Assembly: GCF_029689925.1 (NCBI RefSeq)
Contig: NZ_CP121445.1
Location: 985,001-1,049,000, forward strand
Reading direction: 5' to 3'
DNA from: Anaerocolumna sp. AGMB13025
GTDB lineage: Bacteria; Bacillota; Clostridia; Lachnospirales; Lachnospiraceae
DNA length: 64,000 nt
This document shows, in pieces, positions 17,433-26,229 of the stretch; the first letter of the stretch is position 1, and each line of letters begins with the position of its first letter. A program made the translations under genes and the position numbers. The notes beneath the pieces are model-generated. The model was not told the DNA's origin and ran no database searches. It was given only the letters and a program-made list of their open reading frames with translations.

Positions 17433-18311
17433 ATGTCAGATTATATAGTAAGAGCTACAGCAGCAAACAATCAGATCCGTGCTTTTGCGGCAACGACCAG
17501 GGAACTGGTAGAGTACGCAAGAAGCGTTCATAATACAAGCCCCGTTGCAACAGCAGCCCTGGGAAGATTATTAACGGCAGGTGCCATGATGGGCAGCATG
17601 ATGAAAGGAACCAATGACCTTCTGACCCTGCAGATAAAATGCAACGGACCGATTCAGGGGCTTACCGTTACAGCAGATGCCAATGCCAATGTAAAAGGGT
17701 ATGTATACGACCCCACGGTTATGCTGCCACCCAGTCCTCTGGGGAAACTTGATGTGGGCGGCGCATTGGGGGCAGGCGTTCTTAGTGTGATAAAAGACCT
17801 TGGGTTAAAGGACCCCTATGTGGGACAGACGGAATTAATCTCCGGTGAAATTGCAGAGGATATTACGTATTACTATGCGACCTCCGAACAGGTACCGTCC
17901 TCCGTTGCACTTGGAGTTTTAATGAATAAAGAAAATACGGTAAAGCGTTCCGGCGGATTTATAATTCAGTTAATGCCCTTTGCCGAAGAAGAAGTAATAA
18001 ATAAGCTGGAGAAAAAAATCAGTGAGGTATCCTCTATAACGAAACTGTTAGATGCCGACCTTACCCCGGAGATGATCCTGGAACACATTTTAGGAGAGTT
18101 TGACCTTGAACTATTAGATACCATGCCCACTGCTTTTGCCTGCAACTGCTCCAAAGAACGGGTAGAAAAGGCCATTGTCAGTATTGGTAAGAAGGACATT
18201 CAGGAAATGATTGATGATAAGGAACCCATTGAGGTAAACTGCCATTTTTGTAATACGAAATATAACTTTTCGGTGGATGAATTAAAAGTTATATTGGAAA
18301 AGAGTAAATAA
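17433..18311 (+). CDS. hslO: Redox-regulated chaperone Hsp33
   Basis: Holdase chaperone activated by oxidation and unfolding. 292 residues from the ATG at 17433, chosen over the TTG at 17403 because GATGGAGG precedes it. The N-terminal core starts 'YIVRATAANNQIRAFAATTR'. The C-terminal zinc/redox switch has the expected CxC (CNC, about residue 238) and CxxC (CHFC, about residue 270) pairs. A perfect 6-bp hairpin (TGCCGC/GCGGCA) lies directly before the ribosome binding site. Confidence 0.96.
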   Translation: MSDYIVRATAANNQIRAFAATTRELVEYARSVHNTSPVATAALGRLLTAGAMMGSMMKGTNDLLTLQIKCNGPIQGLTVTADANANVKGYVYDPTVMLPPSPLGKLDVGGALGAGVLSVIKDLGLKDPYVGQTELISGEIAEDITYYYATSEQVPSSVALGVLMNKENTVKRSGGFIIQLMPFAEEEVINKLEKKISEVSSITKLLDADLTPEMILEHILGEFDLELLDTMPTAFACNCSKERVEKAIVSIGKKDIQEMIDDKEPIEVNCHFCNTKYNFSVDELKVILEKSK

Positions 18312-18409
18312 AGCATTTTTAACATCTTTATGAAAGTTTCATAATTTTTTATATAGGAAAGATCTGCAAGGCAAGGAGCATACATTGCAAATATAATGAG
18401 TAGTGCTTA

Positions 18410-18617
18410 TGATGGGCTCAGATGAAAATATGATGGGCTCAGATGAAATTATGATGGGCTCAGATGAAAATATGATGGGCTCAGATGAAAATATGATGGG
18501 CTCAGATGAAATTATGATGGGCTCAGATGAAATTATGATGGGCTCAGATAAAAGTATGATGGACTCAGATAAAATAATGATAGGCTCAGATAAAAATATG
18601 ATGGACTCAGATAGATA
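18410..18617. repeat. 21-bp tandem repeat with open frame
   Basis: About ten copies of a 21-bp unit close to ATGATGGGCTCAGATGAAAA, the first seven nearly identical. Because the period is a multiple of three, one frame stays open and would encode a MMGSDEN-type heptad (18403-18618, 71 codons). There is no ribosome binding site. I treat it as a repeat, not a gene. It makes up much of the 577-bp gap between hslO and purC. Confidence 0.85.
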
Positions 18618-18780
18618 AAGCTATAATTTTGTGTATGGGGTGATATATTTTAGCTAAACTGGCTGAAATGATAGGATTTATTAATTTGTTTATAGTTATT
18701 AGTTATAGGTATATACCGGTTGATAAGTAATGCTTATTAACTTGATTAGGAGAAAATAAGGGTAAACACCTATAAATCTA

Positions 18781-18808
18781 TTGCTAAACTTCCAAGGTTC
18801 GCTATAAT
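18781..18808 (+). promoter_or_regulatory. Probable purC promoter
   Basis: TTGCTA (18781-18786), 16-bp spacer and a perfect TATAAT (18803-18808). The leader of ~75 nt carries only a small hairpin before the ribosome binding site. I see no purine riboswitch consensus. Confidence 0.6.
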
Positions 18809-18888
18809 ATAAGTGTAAAGTTCGTAGACAAGTTTACCATACTTCACTGTTACTGAATGTGGCGTGACACACGCAGATAGGAGCCGAA

Positions 18889-19599
18889 ATGAAAAAATTA
18901 GATATGCTTTATGAAGGAAAAGCCAAGAAAGTATTTAAGACAGATAACGAAGACGTATATATCGTTGATTATAAGGATGATGCAACCGCTTTTAATGGCT
19001 TAAAAAAAGGAACCATCGTTGGAAAAGGTGTAATTAATAACAGAATGTCCAACCACATATTCCAGTTGCTTGAAAAAGAAGGGGTACCCACACATTATAT
19101 TGAGGAATTAAGTGACAGGGAAACGGCTGTGAAGAAAGTTGAAATCGTACCGCTTGAAGTAATCGTACGTAATGTATCCGCAGGAAGCTTTGCTAAAAAA
19201 CTTGGTATGGAGGAAGGCATAAAATTATTATGCCCCACACTGGAATTCAGCTATAAAGATGATGATTTGGGTGATCCTATGATTAATGACTATTATGCCA
19301 TTGCCATTGGTGCAGCTACCAGAGAAGAAATTGATCGTATTACTGAACTAACTTTTAAAGTAAATGAAGTACTTTGCAAGTATTTTGAAGAATGTGGAAT
19401 TGAATTAATCGATTTTAAAATAGAATTTGGCAGATACAAGGGAGAAGTAATCTTAGCAGATGAAATTTCACCGGATACCTGCAGACTTTGGGATATCAAG
19501 ACACACGATAAATTAGATAAAGACCGTTTTAGAAGAGACTTAGGCAATGTAGAAGACGCCTATCAGGAAGTATTAAAACGTCTTGGTCTGGCTAAATAA
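18889..19599 (+). CDS. purC: SAICAR synthase
   Basis: Condenses CAIR with aspartate (ATP-dependent) in purine synthesis. 236 residues, the usual bacterial size. Signatures include the N-terminal '[16 protein letters not shown]', the nucleotide loop, '[18 protein letters not shown]' and the C-terminal '[14 protein letters not shown]'. GATAGGAG lies 6 bp before the ATG, preceded by a GCGTG/CACGC hairpin. purF and purB follow in the same direction, each with its own gap, so the three form a loose pur cluster. Confidence 0.97.
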   Translation: MKKLDMLYEGKAKKVFKTDNEDVYIVDYKDDATAFNGLKKGTIVGKGVINNRMSNHIFQLLEKEGVPTHYIEELSDRETAVKKVEIVPLEVIVRNVSAGSFAKKLGMEEGIKLLCPTLEFSYKDDDLGDPMINDYYAIAIGAATREEIDRITELTFKVNEVLCKYFEECGIELIDFKIEFGRYKGEVILADEISPDTCRLWDIKTHDKLDKDRFRRDLGNVEDAYQEVLKRLGLAK

Positions 19600-19639
19600 A
19601 AACAGTACCGCCTGTCCGAACGGATGGAATCGGTTAACG

Positions 19640-19677
19640 AAAAATGGACAATAGTATAACATATTGTCCATTTTTCA
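19640..19677. terminator. Strong hairpin terminator after purC
   Basis: AAAAATGGACAATA (19640-19653) and TATTGTCCATTTTT (19662-19675) form a perfect 14-bp stem with A and T flanks. It is likely bidirectional, or an attenuator before purF. Confidence 0.85.
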
Positions 19678-19785
19678 GCCACTGGAGTAATTTAAAATGA
19701 CGCATGAAAATCCGGAGAAATATGATTAAATAAGTCCTTCGGCTTATTTATCCATTTTAACACTTTATATAGAAAGGAAATTGCG

Positions 19786-21228
19786 ATGAATAATAGTAAT
19801 AAGGTTGATAACTATATTTCAGACGAAATACATGAGGAATGCGGTGTCTTTGGCATCTATGATTTTGACGGCAAGGATGTGGCTTCCTCTATTTATTACG
19901 GTTTATTTGCACTTCAGCACAGAGGTCAGGAAAGCTGTGGTATCGCAGTAAGTGACACCAATGGACCGAAAGGAAGCGTAAAATCCTATAAAGGCATGGG
20001 TCTGGTCAATGAGGTATTTACCCCAGAGAGTCTTGATTCTTTAAACGGAAATATCGGTTTAGGACATGTACGTTACTCAACGGCTGGAGCCAGCAATCGG
20101 GAAAACACCCAGCCCCTGGTATTAAATTATGTAAAAGGTACGTTAGGTTTAGCACATAACGGTAACCTGGTTAATGCCCTGGAATTAAAGGACGAGCTGG
20201 CCTATACCGGTGCAATATTCCAAACCACCATTGATTCAGAAGTAATTGCTTATCTCATTGCCAGAGAACGGTTACAGACAGGCAGTGTAGAAGAAGCGGT
20301 GAAAAAGGCTATGTTAAAGTTAAAAGGTGCTTACTCTTTGGTAATCATGAGCCCAAGAAAATTAATTGGTGCCAGAGATCCCTTTGGTTTCCGTCCCCTT
20401 TGTATTGGCAAAAGAGAGAATACCTATGTTCTGGCGTCCGAAAGTTCTGCCTTAGATGCAGTGGATGCAGAATTTATCCGTGATGTACAGCCAGGGGAAG
20501 TTGTAATGATTGATAAGGACGGTATCCACTCCGATACCTCCATGGTTCAGGCGAAAGCTGCCAAGTGTATCTTTGAATATATCTATTTTGCCAGACCCGA
20601 CAGCTGTCTGGATTCCGTAAGCGTTTATAATTCAAGAATTATGGCAGGAAGGATTCTAGCCCAGACCTATCCGGTAGAGGCAGACTTAGTAATCGGAGTA
20701 CCTGATTCCGGTAATGCGGCCGCTATGGGATATTCCTTTGAATCCGGCATCCAGTACGCCACGGCTTTTGTAAAGAACAGTTATGTTGGACGTACTTTTA
20801 TTAAACCTAAACAATCCATGCGGGAATCCAGTGTCAGGATTAAACTAAATGTATTAAAGGACGTTGTAAAAGGCAAACGTGTTATTATGATTGATGATTC
20901 AATCGTAAGAGGAACTACCAGTGAAAGAATCGTAAGAATGCTTAAAAATGCAGGAGCCACCGAGGTTCATGTCAGAATTAGTTCCCCGCCCTTTTTATAT
21001 CCCTGCTACTTTGGTACCGACGTACCTTCCGATGATCAATTGATTGCCCATAATAATACCGTAGAACAGATCCGGGAGGTAATCGGAGCAGATTCCTTAG
21101 GCTATCTGTCCGTAGACCGCTTAAGTGAACTGATTAACGGAGATACCGGTTACTGTGATGCTTGTTTTACCGGAAATTATCCGGTGGAACCCCCGAAGGA
21201 AGATATCAGGGGAGAGTACGACAGATAA
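19786..21228 (+). CDS. purF: Amidophosphoribosyltransferase
   Basis: First committed step of purine synthesis: PRPP plus glutamine to phosphoribosylamine. 480 residues. A short propeptide precedes the expected nucleophile Cys19 (HEECGVFGIYD), as in the B. subtilis type that matures by cleavage. The N-terminal glutaminase domain contains 'LQHRGQESCGIAV' and 'HVRYSTAGAS'. The PRPP loop is 'RVIMIDDSIVRGTT'. Late cysteines, including YCDACFTG, fit the [4Fe-4S] type. AAAGGAA lies before the ATG. Confidence 0.97.
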   Translation: MNNSNKVDNYISDEIHEECGVFGIYDFDGKDVASSIYYGLFALQHRGQESCGIAVSDTNGPKGSVKSYKGMGLVNEVFTPESLDSLNGNIGLGHVRYSTAGASNRENTQPLVLNYVKGTLGLAHNGNLVNALELKDELAYTGAIFQTTIDSEVIAYLIARERLQTGSVEEAVKKAMLKLKGAYSLVIMSPRKLIGARDPFGFRPLCIGKRENTYVLASESSALDAVDAEFIRDVQPGEVVMIDKDGIHSDTSMVQAKAAKCIFEYIYFARPDSCLDSVSVYNSRIMAGRILAQTYPVEADLVIGVPDSGNAAAMGYSFESGIQYATAFVKNSYVGRTFIKPKQSMRESSVRIKLNVLKDVVKGKRVIMIDDSIVRGTTSERIVRMLKNAGATEVHVRISSPPFLYPCYFGTDVPSDDQLIAHNNTVEQIREVIGADSLGYLSVDRLSELINGDTGYCDACFTGNYPVEPPKEDIRGEYDR

Positions 21229-21577
21229 GAAACAAAGTATCATACTCAGTGAACTGGAAGATTTTATTACATGACAGCGGTTTGTCATGTCTGACAGATA
21301 TAATTTACGTATGGTTAATGCAGAAACGATATGATATAATTGGTTGAGTTCTGTTATGGATTAGTTATGTACCCCGGTGTGTCTTACCGGAGTGAGTCAA
21401 AGTCTCATAAAACGGAAAATATGTGTGTTCAAAGTTTTTTATGAACCGCAAAATATGTGTGTTCAAAGTTTTATGAAACGGTATTTAATAACAGAATCTT
21501 AAATAGTAGATAATAAAATGGAGTATGGAACATAAATAGGAAATAGTCCATATTAGTTGCAGCATCAGGAGGATTTT
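21229..21577. other. Intergenic region between purF and purB
   Basis: 349 bp. It holds an ACATGACA/TGTCATGT hairpin (about 21268-21291), a CCGGT/ACCGG hairpin near 21373-21394, and a direct repeat of ~22 bp (AAAATATGTGTGTTCAAAGT) at about 21416 and 21449. It may be an attenuator leader for purB; no recognised riboswitch. Confidence 0.45.
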
Positions 21578-23011
21578 ATGAGTTACGATAAATATGTAAG
21601 CCCTTTGTCCGAACGCTATGCCGGTAAAGAAATGCAGTATATTTTTTCCCCGGATATGAAGTTTAGGACCTGGAGAAAGTTATGGGTGGCTTTAGCAGAA
21701 GCCGAGAAAGAGCTGGGGTTAGCAATAACAGAGGAACAAATTGAAGAATTAAAGAAATATCAGGACGATATTAATTATGATGTGGCAAAGGAAAGAGAAG
21801 CCCTGGTACGTCATGATGTAATGTCCCATGTTTATGCCTACGGCGTTCAGTGTCCTAATGCAAAGGGTATTATCCATTTAGGCGCAACCTCCTGTTATGT
21901 AGGAGATAATACGGATATCATCGTTATGACGGAAGCTTTAAAGCTGGTGAAAAAGAAACTTCTGAATGTAATGGATGAACTGTCTAAGTTTGCCATGAAG
22001 TATAAGGGACTGCCGACGCTGGCGTTTACCCATTTTCAGCCGGCGCAGCCGACTACTGTTGGTAAAAGAGCTGCTCTTTGGTTAATGGAATTAAAACTGG
22101 ATTATGATGATATCTGTTATGTAATAGACAGTATGAGATTATTAGGCTCGAAAGGCACCACCGGAACCCAGGCCAGTTTCTTAGAACTATTTGACGGTGA
22201 CCATGACAGAATTAAACGACTGGATAAGCTGATTGCTGAAAAAGTAGGCTTTACTGATTGCTACCCTGTATCGGGACAGACCTATTCCCGTAAGGTAGAT
22301 ACCAGAGTGGTGAATATCCTTGCCGGTATTGCAGCCAGTGCCCATAAATTTTCGAATGATATCAGGCTGTTACAGCATTTAAAAGAAATCGAAGAGCCTT
22401 TTGAAAAGAACCAGATTGGTTCTTCAGCTATGGCTTATAAACGGAATCCTATGAGAAGTGAACGTATCGCTTCTCTTGCTAATTATGTAATGGCTGATGT
22501 GATGAACCCTGCAATTACATCTGCAACCCAGTGGTTTGAAAGAACCCTGGATGATTCAGCGAATAAGCGGATTAGTATTCCCGAAGCGTTCCTTGCGGTA
22601 GACGGTATATTAGACTTATATCTCAATGTAGTAGACGGTCTGGTGGTTTATCCCAAGGTAATTGAAAAGCGCCTTATGGCAGAACTTCCTTTTATGGCAA
22701 CGGAAAACATTATGATGGATGCCGTTAAGCTTGGCGGTGACAGACAGGAACTGCATGAAAAAATCAGAACCTTATCCATGGAAGCCGGAAGAAATGTGAA
22801 GGAGTACGGTCTTGACAACAATCTTCTGGAACTGATTGCTGCAGATCCTTCCTTTAACATGTCTTTGGAGGAACTTAAGAATACGATGGATCCGTCTAAA
22901 TATACCGGACGTTCCGAGCAGCAGGTGGAAGAATTTATTACTGAGGTTATTTTACCGATTTTGAATGAGAATAAAGCGTTATTGGGTTTAAAAGCCGATA
23001 TTAAAGTATGA
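21578..23011 (+). CDS. purB: Adenylosuccinate lyase
   Basis: Cleaves SAICAR to AICAR and adenylosuccinate to AMP, acting in two purine steps. 477 residues from the ATG at 21578 with AGGAGG 7 bp upstream; the in-frame TTG at 21557 is not needed. The fumarase/aspartase-superfamily signature loop appears as 'GSSAMAYKRNPMRSERI', the catalytic His segments as 'RHDVMSHVYAYG' and 'GATSCYVGDNTD', and the substrate region as 'THFQPAQPTTVGKR'. The length and wording match the longer purB form common in Clostridia and eukaryotes. Confidence 0.96.
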   Translation: MSYDKYVSPLSERYAGKEMQYIFSPDMKFRTWRKLWVALAEAEKELGLAITEEQIEELKKYQDDINYDVAKEREALVRHDVMSHVYAYGVQCPNAKGIIHLGATSCYVGDNTDIIVMTEALKLVKKKLLNVMDELSKFAMKYKGLPTLAFTHFQPAQPTTVGKRAALWLMELKLDYDDICYVIDSMRLLGSKGTTGTQASFLELFDGDHDRIKRLDKLIAEKVGFTDCYPVSGQTYSRKVDTRVVNILAGIAASAHKFSNDIRLLQHLKEIEEPFEKNQIGSSAMAYKRNPMRSERIASLANYVMADVMNPAITSATQWFERTLDDSANKRISIPEAFLAVDGILDLYLNVVDGLVVYPKVIEKRLMAELPFMATENIMMDAVKLGGDRQELHEKIRTLSMEAGRNVKEYGLDNNLLELIAADPSFNMSLEELKNTMDPSKYTGRSEQQVEEFITEVILPILNENKALLGLKADIKV

Positions 23012-23267
23012 TAAAGAAACCATTTTGCAGTAGATAAACATAACTTCCTTTGCATGTGGTTCTGCGGTTTTAACACCTTTATCCCTTCGCTTTTGCAGGA
23101 CAATACCAGATTCAGCTTTTTAGGTTAAAAAATGATAAATATCTTGTAGAAGCTTTTCAAATACAGTAAAAAGTGGTACATTATAATATAGCTAAAAAAT
23201 CATCAGAATGGCTGAGATTTCCAGTCAATTGTGTCTGGGCAGCCAATATTTGAAATGGAGATTAGAT

Positions 23268-23996
23268 ATGGGACAGATTAAGGTTACAGTATGGAATGAA
23301 TATCTACATGAAATTGAATTAAAAGAAGCTGCAGCAGTATATCCTGAGGGAATACACGGTTGTATTGCAAAATTTTTAGAAGAAGCAGGTATGGATGTAA
23401 AAACCGCCACGCTGACTATGCCGGAACACGGGTTAACCGAAGAAGTACTAAGTAATACAGATGTTTTAATCTGGTGGGGTCATATGGCTCATGATAAAGT
23501 GGAAGATGCAATCGTAGAAAGGGTTTATCACCGTGTACTGGAGGGTATGGGATTAATTGTACTGCACTCCGGACATGCTTCTAAAATATTCAGTAAGTTA
23601 TTGGGTACTGCCACAGAATCACTAAAATGGAGAGAAGACGGTGAGAAAGAAATAATCTGGTCTGTAAATCCGGGACATCCAATCTGCGACGGAATGGAGG
23701 AGAAGTTTATTATCCCGGCAGAAGAGATGTATGGAGAACACTTTAATATACCTCAGCCCGATGAGCAGGTTTTTATTAGCTGGTTTGAGGGAGGAGAAGT
23801 ATTTAGAAGCGGCTGCTGCTGGAACAGAGGAAAGGGAAGGATTTTCTACTTCCGTCCCGGTCATGAAACTTTTCCGGTTTATCATATGCCTGAGGTTCAG
23901 AAGGTTATAACCAATGCCGTTAAGTGGGCCTGCCCGGTCAATACTCCGGAGGTAAAATACGGTAATGTGCCGCCGGTAGTTAAGTTCAGAGCATAG
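23268..23996 (+). CDS. ThuA-domain protein (class I glutamine amidotransferase-like fold)
   Basis: 242 residues from the ATG at 23268, chosen for the ATGGAG site 7-9 bp upstream; an upstream ATG at 23208 has none. ThuA-like features are '[10 protein letters not shown]', '[13 protein letters not shown]', '[12 protein letters not shown]', '[15 protein letters not shown]' and '[14 protein letters not shown]'. ThuA proteins are linked to disaccharide (trehalose, sucrose) use and to sugar 3-keto chemistry, but the reaction is poorly defined. It stands alone, followed by a long terminator hairpin shared with the convergent gene. Confidence 0.85.
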   Translation: MGQIKVTVWNEYLHEIELKEAAAVYPEGIHGCIAKFLEEAGMDVKTATLTMPEHGLTEEVLSNTDVLIWWGHMAHDKVEDAIVERVYHRVLEGMGLIVLHSGHASKIFSKLLGTATESLKWREDGEKEIIWSVNPGHPICDGMEEKFIIPAEEMYGEHFNIPQPDEQVFISWFEGGEVFRSGCCWNRGKGRIFYFRPGHETFPVYHMPEVQKVITNAVKWACPVNTPEVKYGNVPPVVKFRA

Positions 23997-24047
23997 TAGA
24001 AAGTATTACCCATAAACAGAAAGATTAAATAACCGGATGAATGATAG

Positions 24048-24122
24048 AAGCACCCACTCTGTCATGCTGTCTTATGTATTGAATGATACGATTCTAGACA
24101 GTTTGTCAGGGAAGGTGCTTTT
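24048..24122. terminator. Long-stem terminator between convergent genes
   Basis: AAGCACC (24048-24054) pairs with GGTGCTT (24114-24120) followed by TT. Inner paired blocks CTGTCT/AGACAG and CACTCTG/CAGGG extend the arm. Confidence 0.6.
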
Positions 24123-24183
24123 CGTATGAAATCATCAGTCATAGGTTAGCTTGGGTTATTTTTGTTTGGATTCCGATTGAGTT

Positions 24184-24735
24184 CTATTCTTCCTCCTCTT
24201 TCTCAAGTTCTTGCAAATAGCGGACATATTTCTTTATTTTTCTCTCGTTCAAAGAGTAATTAGTGAAAAACGATACTACAAAAAGTGTTATCAGCCAGGT
24301 CACGGTTTCTGAGAGAAAACCGGATTCTTTATAGGAATCACTGCCTTTCGTATACCAATTTAAGAGATATACCCCCAAAGTTATACTTAGCGTAGTGATA
24401 ACGGAATCCCGAAGATACTTAAAGATTCGATTCTGTTTCCCTTTTCCGGTTAAATCTGTATTCAGTGTTTTTCCAATCATAGATACCGGCAGGGATGGAC
24501 TGTATTCTTTATTAAGCCTTGAAGATATCAGAAAGGTAGCGGTAATTAATAAGAATAATATTACATCAGATACCGAAGAATCAAAACTCTTGGTTTTTAA
24601 TATTTTTATAACCATGATTAAAATCAGATAGATATAAGTAAAATATAAAGTTATGACGGACGCTTTGCCTACACCGGCAAGGGTACGTTCATCGCCTCTG
24701 GAAGCTAAATTTCTTATTGTTTCTTTAAGTTTCAT
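24184..24735 (-). CDS. Four-TM membrane protein of unknown function, paired with an XRE regulator
   Basis: 183 residues with four hydrophobic segments, about 26-46, 58-72, 110-128 and 145-163, and a highly charged tail ending in six Glu/acidic residues after 'YVRYLQELEKE'. No catalytic motif is visible. Its start codon directly abuts the stop codon of a 66-residue XRE regulator, so the two are translationally coupled. XRE-plus-small-membrane-protein pairs are frequent in Firmicutes, where the membrane protein may sense or respond to the regulated condition; this is inference. Confidence 0.75.
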   Translation of the reverse strand: MKLKETIRNLASRGDERTLAGVGKASVITLYFTYIYLILIMVIKILKTKSFDSSVSDVILFLLITATFLISSRLNKEYSPSLPVSMIGKTLNTDLTGKGKQNRIFKYLRDSVITTLSITLGVYLLNWYTKGSDSYKESGFLSETVTWLITLFVVSFFTNYSLNERKIKKYVRYLQELEKEEEE

Positions 24736-24936
24736 TTACGTTTCATCCTCCCAAAATAAATCATTCAGTGTTTTATTCAGTTTACTGCAGATTGCTATAC
24801 AAAGCTTTAAGGTGGGATTATAGTTCCCAGCTTCGATCATACTGATAGTCTGCCTGGTAACTCCCACTGCTCTCGCCAGATCATCCTGAGTCATATCACA
24901 TTCAATCCGGGCTATTTTCATCTTTTTATTTTTCAT
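24736..24936 (-). CDS. Small XRE-family helix-turn-helix regulator
   Basis: 66 residues, almost entirely an HTH_3 domain: 'KIARIECDMTQDDLARAV', recognition region 'GVTRQTISMIEAGNYNPTL', then 'SKLNKTLNDLFW'. This short type is the usual stand-alone Cro/CI-like regulator placed before a membrane protein gene. It probably controls its own two-gene operon. Confidence 0.9.
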   Translation of the reverse strand: MKNKKMKIARIECDMTQDDLARAVGVTRQTISMIEAGNYNPTLKLCIAICSKLNKTLNDLFWEDET

Positions 24937-25634
24937 ATTTGGATTCGATCACCTCTTTGATGCTCATTTTGACTTTAGCATTGTTGGTCTGAATTCGGAA
25001 TTCGGCTGATTGCATTTTTCTAAAAAGATTGTACAATATAAGTTGATAAATGTCAAATATATATTACATTTTTAATACTGGCGTTTAATAGTTTATATTT
25101 ATTTTATATTATTTTTTTGAGAAATCTTGGTTTTAACATAGTTATTCAAAACACATAATTGACCTCTAAACCACTCGAATCATTATAAAGTTATTATAAA
25201 ATTAATATAAAATTAATATAAAATTTCTTTTAAATATTGGCATGTTTTCTGTTGACAACCATATGTTTATGGAATATACTACCAATAATTAAAAAGCTAA
25301 ATTATAATATGAATAATAGGATATATGTATGAGCTGCCTGTGTATAAGTAATTCTTTCTCATAATGTCAGCTTGTATTTATTTCAGTTAGTTAATTTCTG
25401 ACACGGGTCGATCAGATATTTTTCAGAGAGTATAAGGAATCGGAATCTCAAAAGCAAGAAGTGGAACCTCAAAAAGCAAGAAGTCAAATCGGATATTTCT
25501 ACACCAGGATTGATGAGCAAATCAGTTTTGTGAGCATCGGCATCGTAAGATGTCCTGTAACTGTGAAAGTACTAAAAGTAACAGGAGATTTTAATATAGG
25601 ATAAAACGTAAAATCAAAACGGAGGTAAATACGA
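24937..25634. other. 700-bp regulatory gap with long leader before the ECF operon
   Basis: From 25020 to 25250 it is very AT-rich, with a repeated ATTAATATAAA. A strong promoter lies at 25252-25280. The remaining ~340 nt would be a transcribed leader. Paired blocks include CCTGTAAC...GTAACAGG (about 25553-25585) and a repeated AAAGCAAGAAGT (about 25449 and 25474). No riboswitch class that I know is apparent. Confidence 0.45.
25252..25280 (+). promoter_or_regulatory. ECF operon promoter
   Basis: Perfect TTGACA (25252-25257), 17-bp spacer and TATACT (25275-25280). It lies about 355 bp before the first gene. Confidence 0.75.
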
Positions 25635-26213
25635 ATGAAAGAAAAAAGTATCTTTAAAACAATCCTTGGTGTCTGGAATACCAAGACTGTTGTAGTAATT
25701 GCAATTGGTGCAGCTTTATTTGGGGTATTGATGAACATTGGAGGAATACCGGTATTTACGAATACGAAACTGACAACTGCCATGATTATACCAGTTATTG
25801 TCGGCGGTATGTTCGGTCCGGTACCTGCATTTATTACCTGTCTGGTAGGTAATACCATAGCAGACTTAATCGGGGGCTGGGGGTATTGGTTTGACTGGTC
25901 CATTGGCAATGGTGTGTTAGGTTTTATTGTTGGACTTCTTCCCCTTTATGGTGCCAGGATTAATGATGGTATCTTTAAATTGCGCCACGCGGTTATTTAT
26001 GTAATTACCTGTATCATTGGTAATGCCTTTGCCTTTGGTGTGGTAACACCTATTTTTACCGTTCTTTTTTACGGCGGTGAGCTGGAAGTTACTTTTGTTC
26101 AGTCTTTATCCGGCGGAATTGCCAATACTCTGGTACTGACTATTATCGGTATCCCGATTCTGTTTGCTTTATCAAAGCGCAATGCACGCAATACGAATTT
26201 AACCCTCGAATAG
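25635..26213 (+). CDS. ECF transporter substrate-binding S component
   Basis: 192 residues, integral membrane, about six hydrophobic segments. It contains 'AIGAALFGVLMNIGGIPVF', 'AMIIPVIVGGMFGPVPAF' and 'IGNAFAFGVVTPIF'. These are the small-residue-rich helices of S components that bind the ligand and pair with EcfT. It lies 17 bp before the fused ATPase gene and then the ecfT gene, so a dedicated (group I) ECF transporter is encoded. The ligand cannot be read from sequence. Downstream neighbours include a SAM hydroxide adenosyltransferase, which makes a nucleoside or sulfur metabolite a possible guess. Confidence 0.85.
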   Translation: MKEKSIFKTILGVWNTKTVVVIAIGAALFGVLMNIGGIPVFTNTKLTTAMIIPVIVGGMFGPVPAFITCLVGNTIADLIGGWGYWFDWSIGNGVLGFIVGLLPLYGARINDGIFKLRHAVIYVITCIIGNAFAFGVVTPIFTVLFYGGELEVTFVQSLSGGIANTLVLTIIGIPILFALSKRNARNTNLTLE

Positions 26214-26229
26214 AAAGCGCAGTTGTAAA

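Noticed and set aside
18403..18618. 71-codon repetitive protein
   Set aside because: The open frame is a by-product of a 21-bp tandem repeat. There is no ribosome binding site and no non-repeat sequence.
18809..18888. Purine riboswitch before purC
   Set aside because: The leader is too short and lacks the conserved loop sequences of the purine aptamer.
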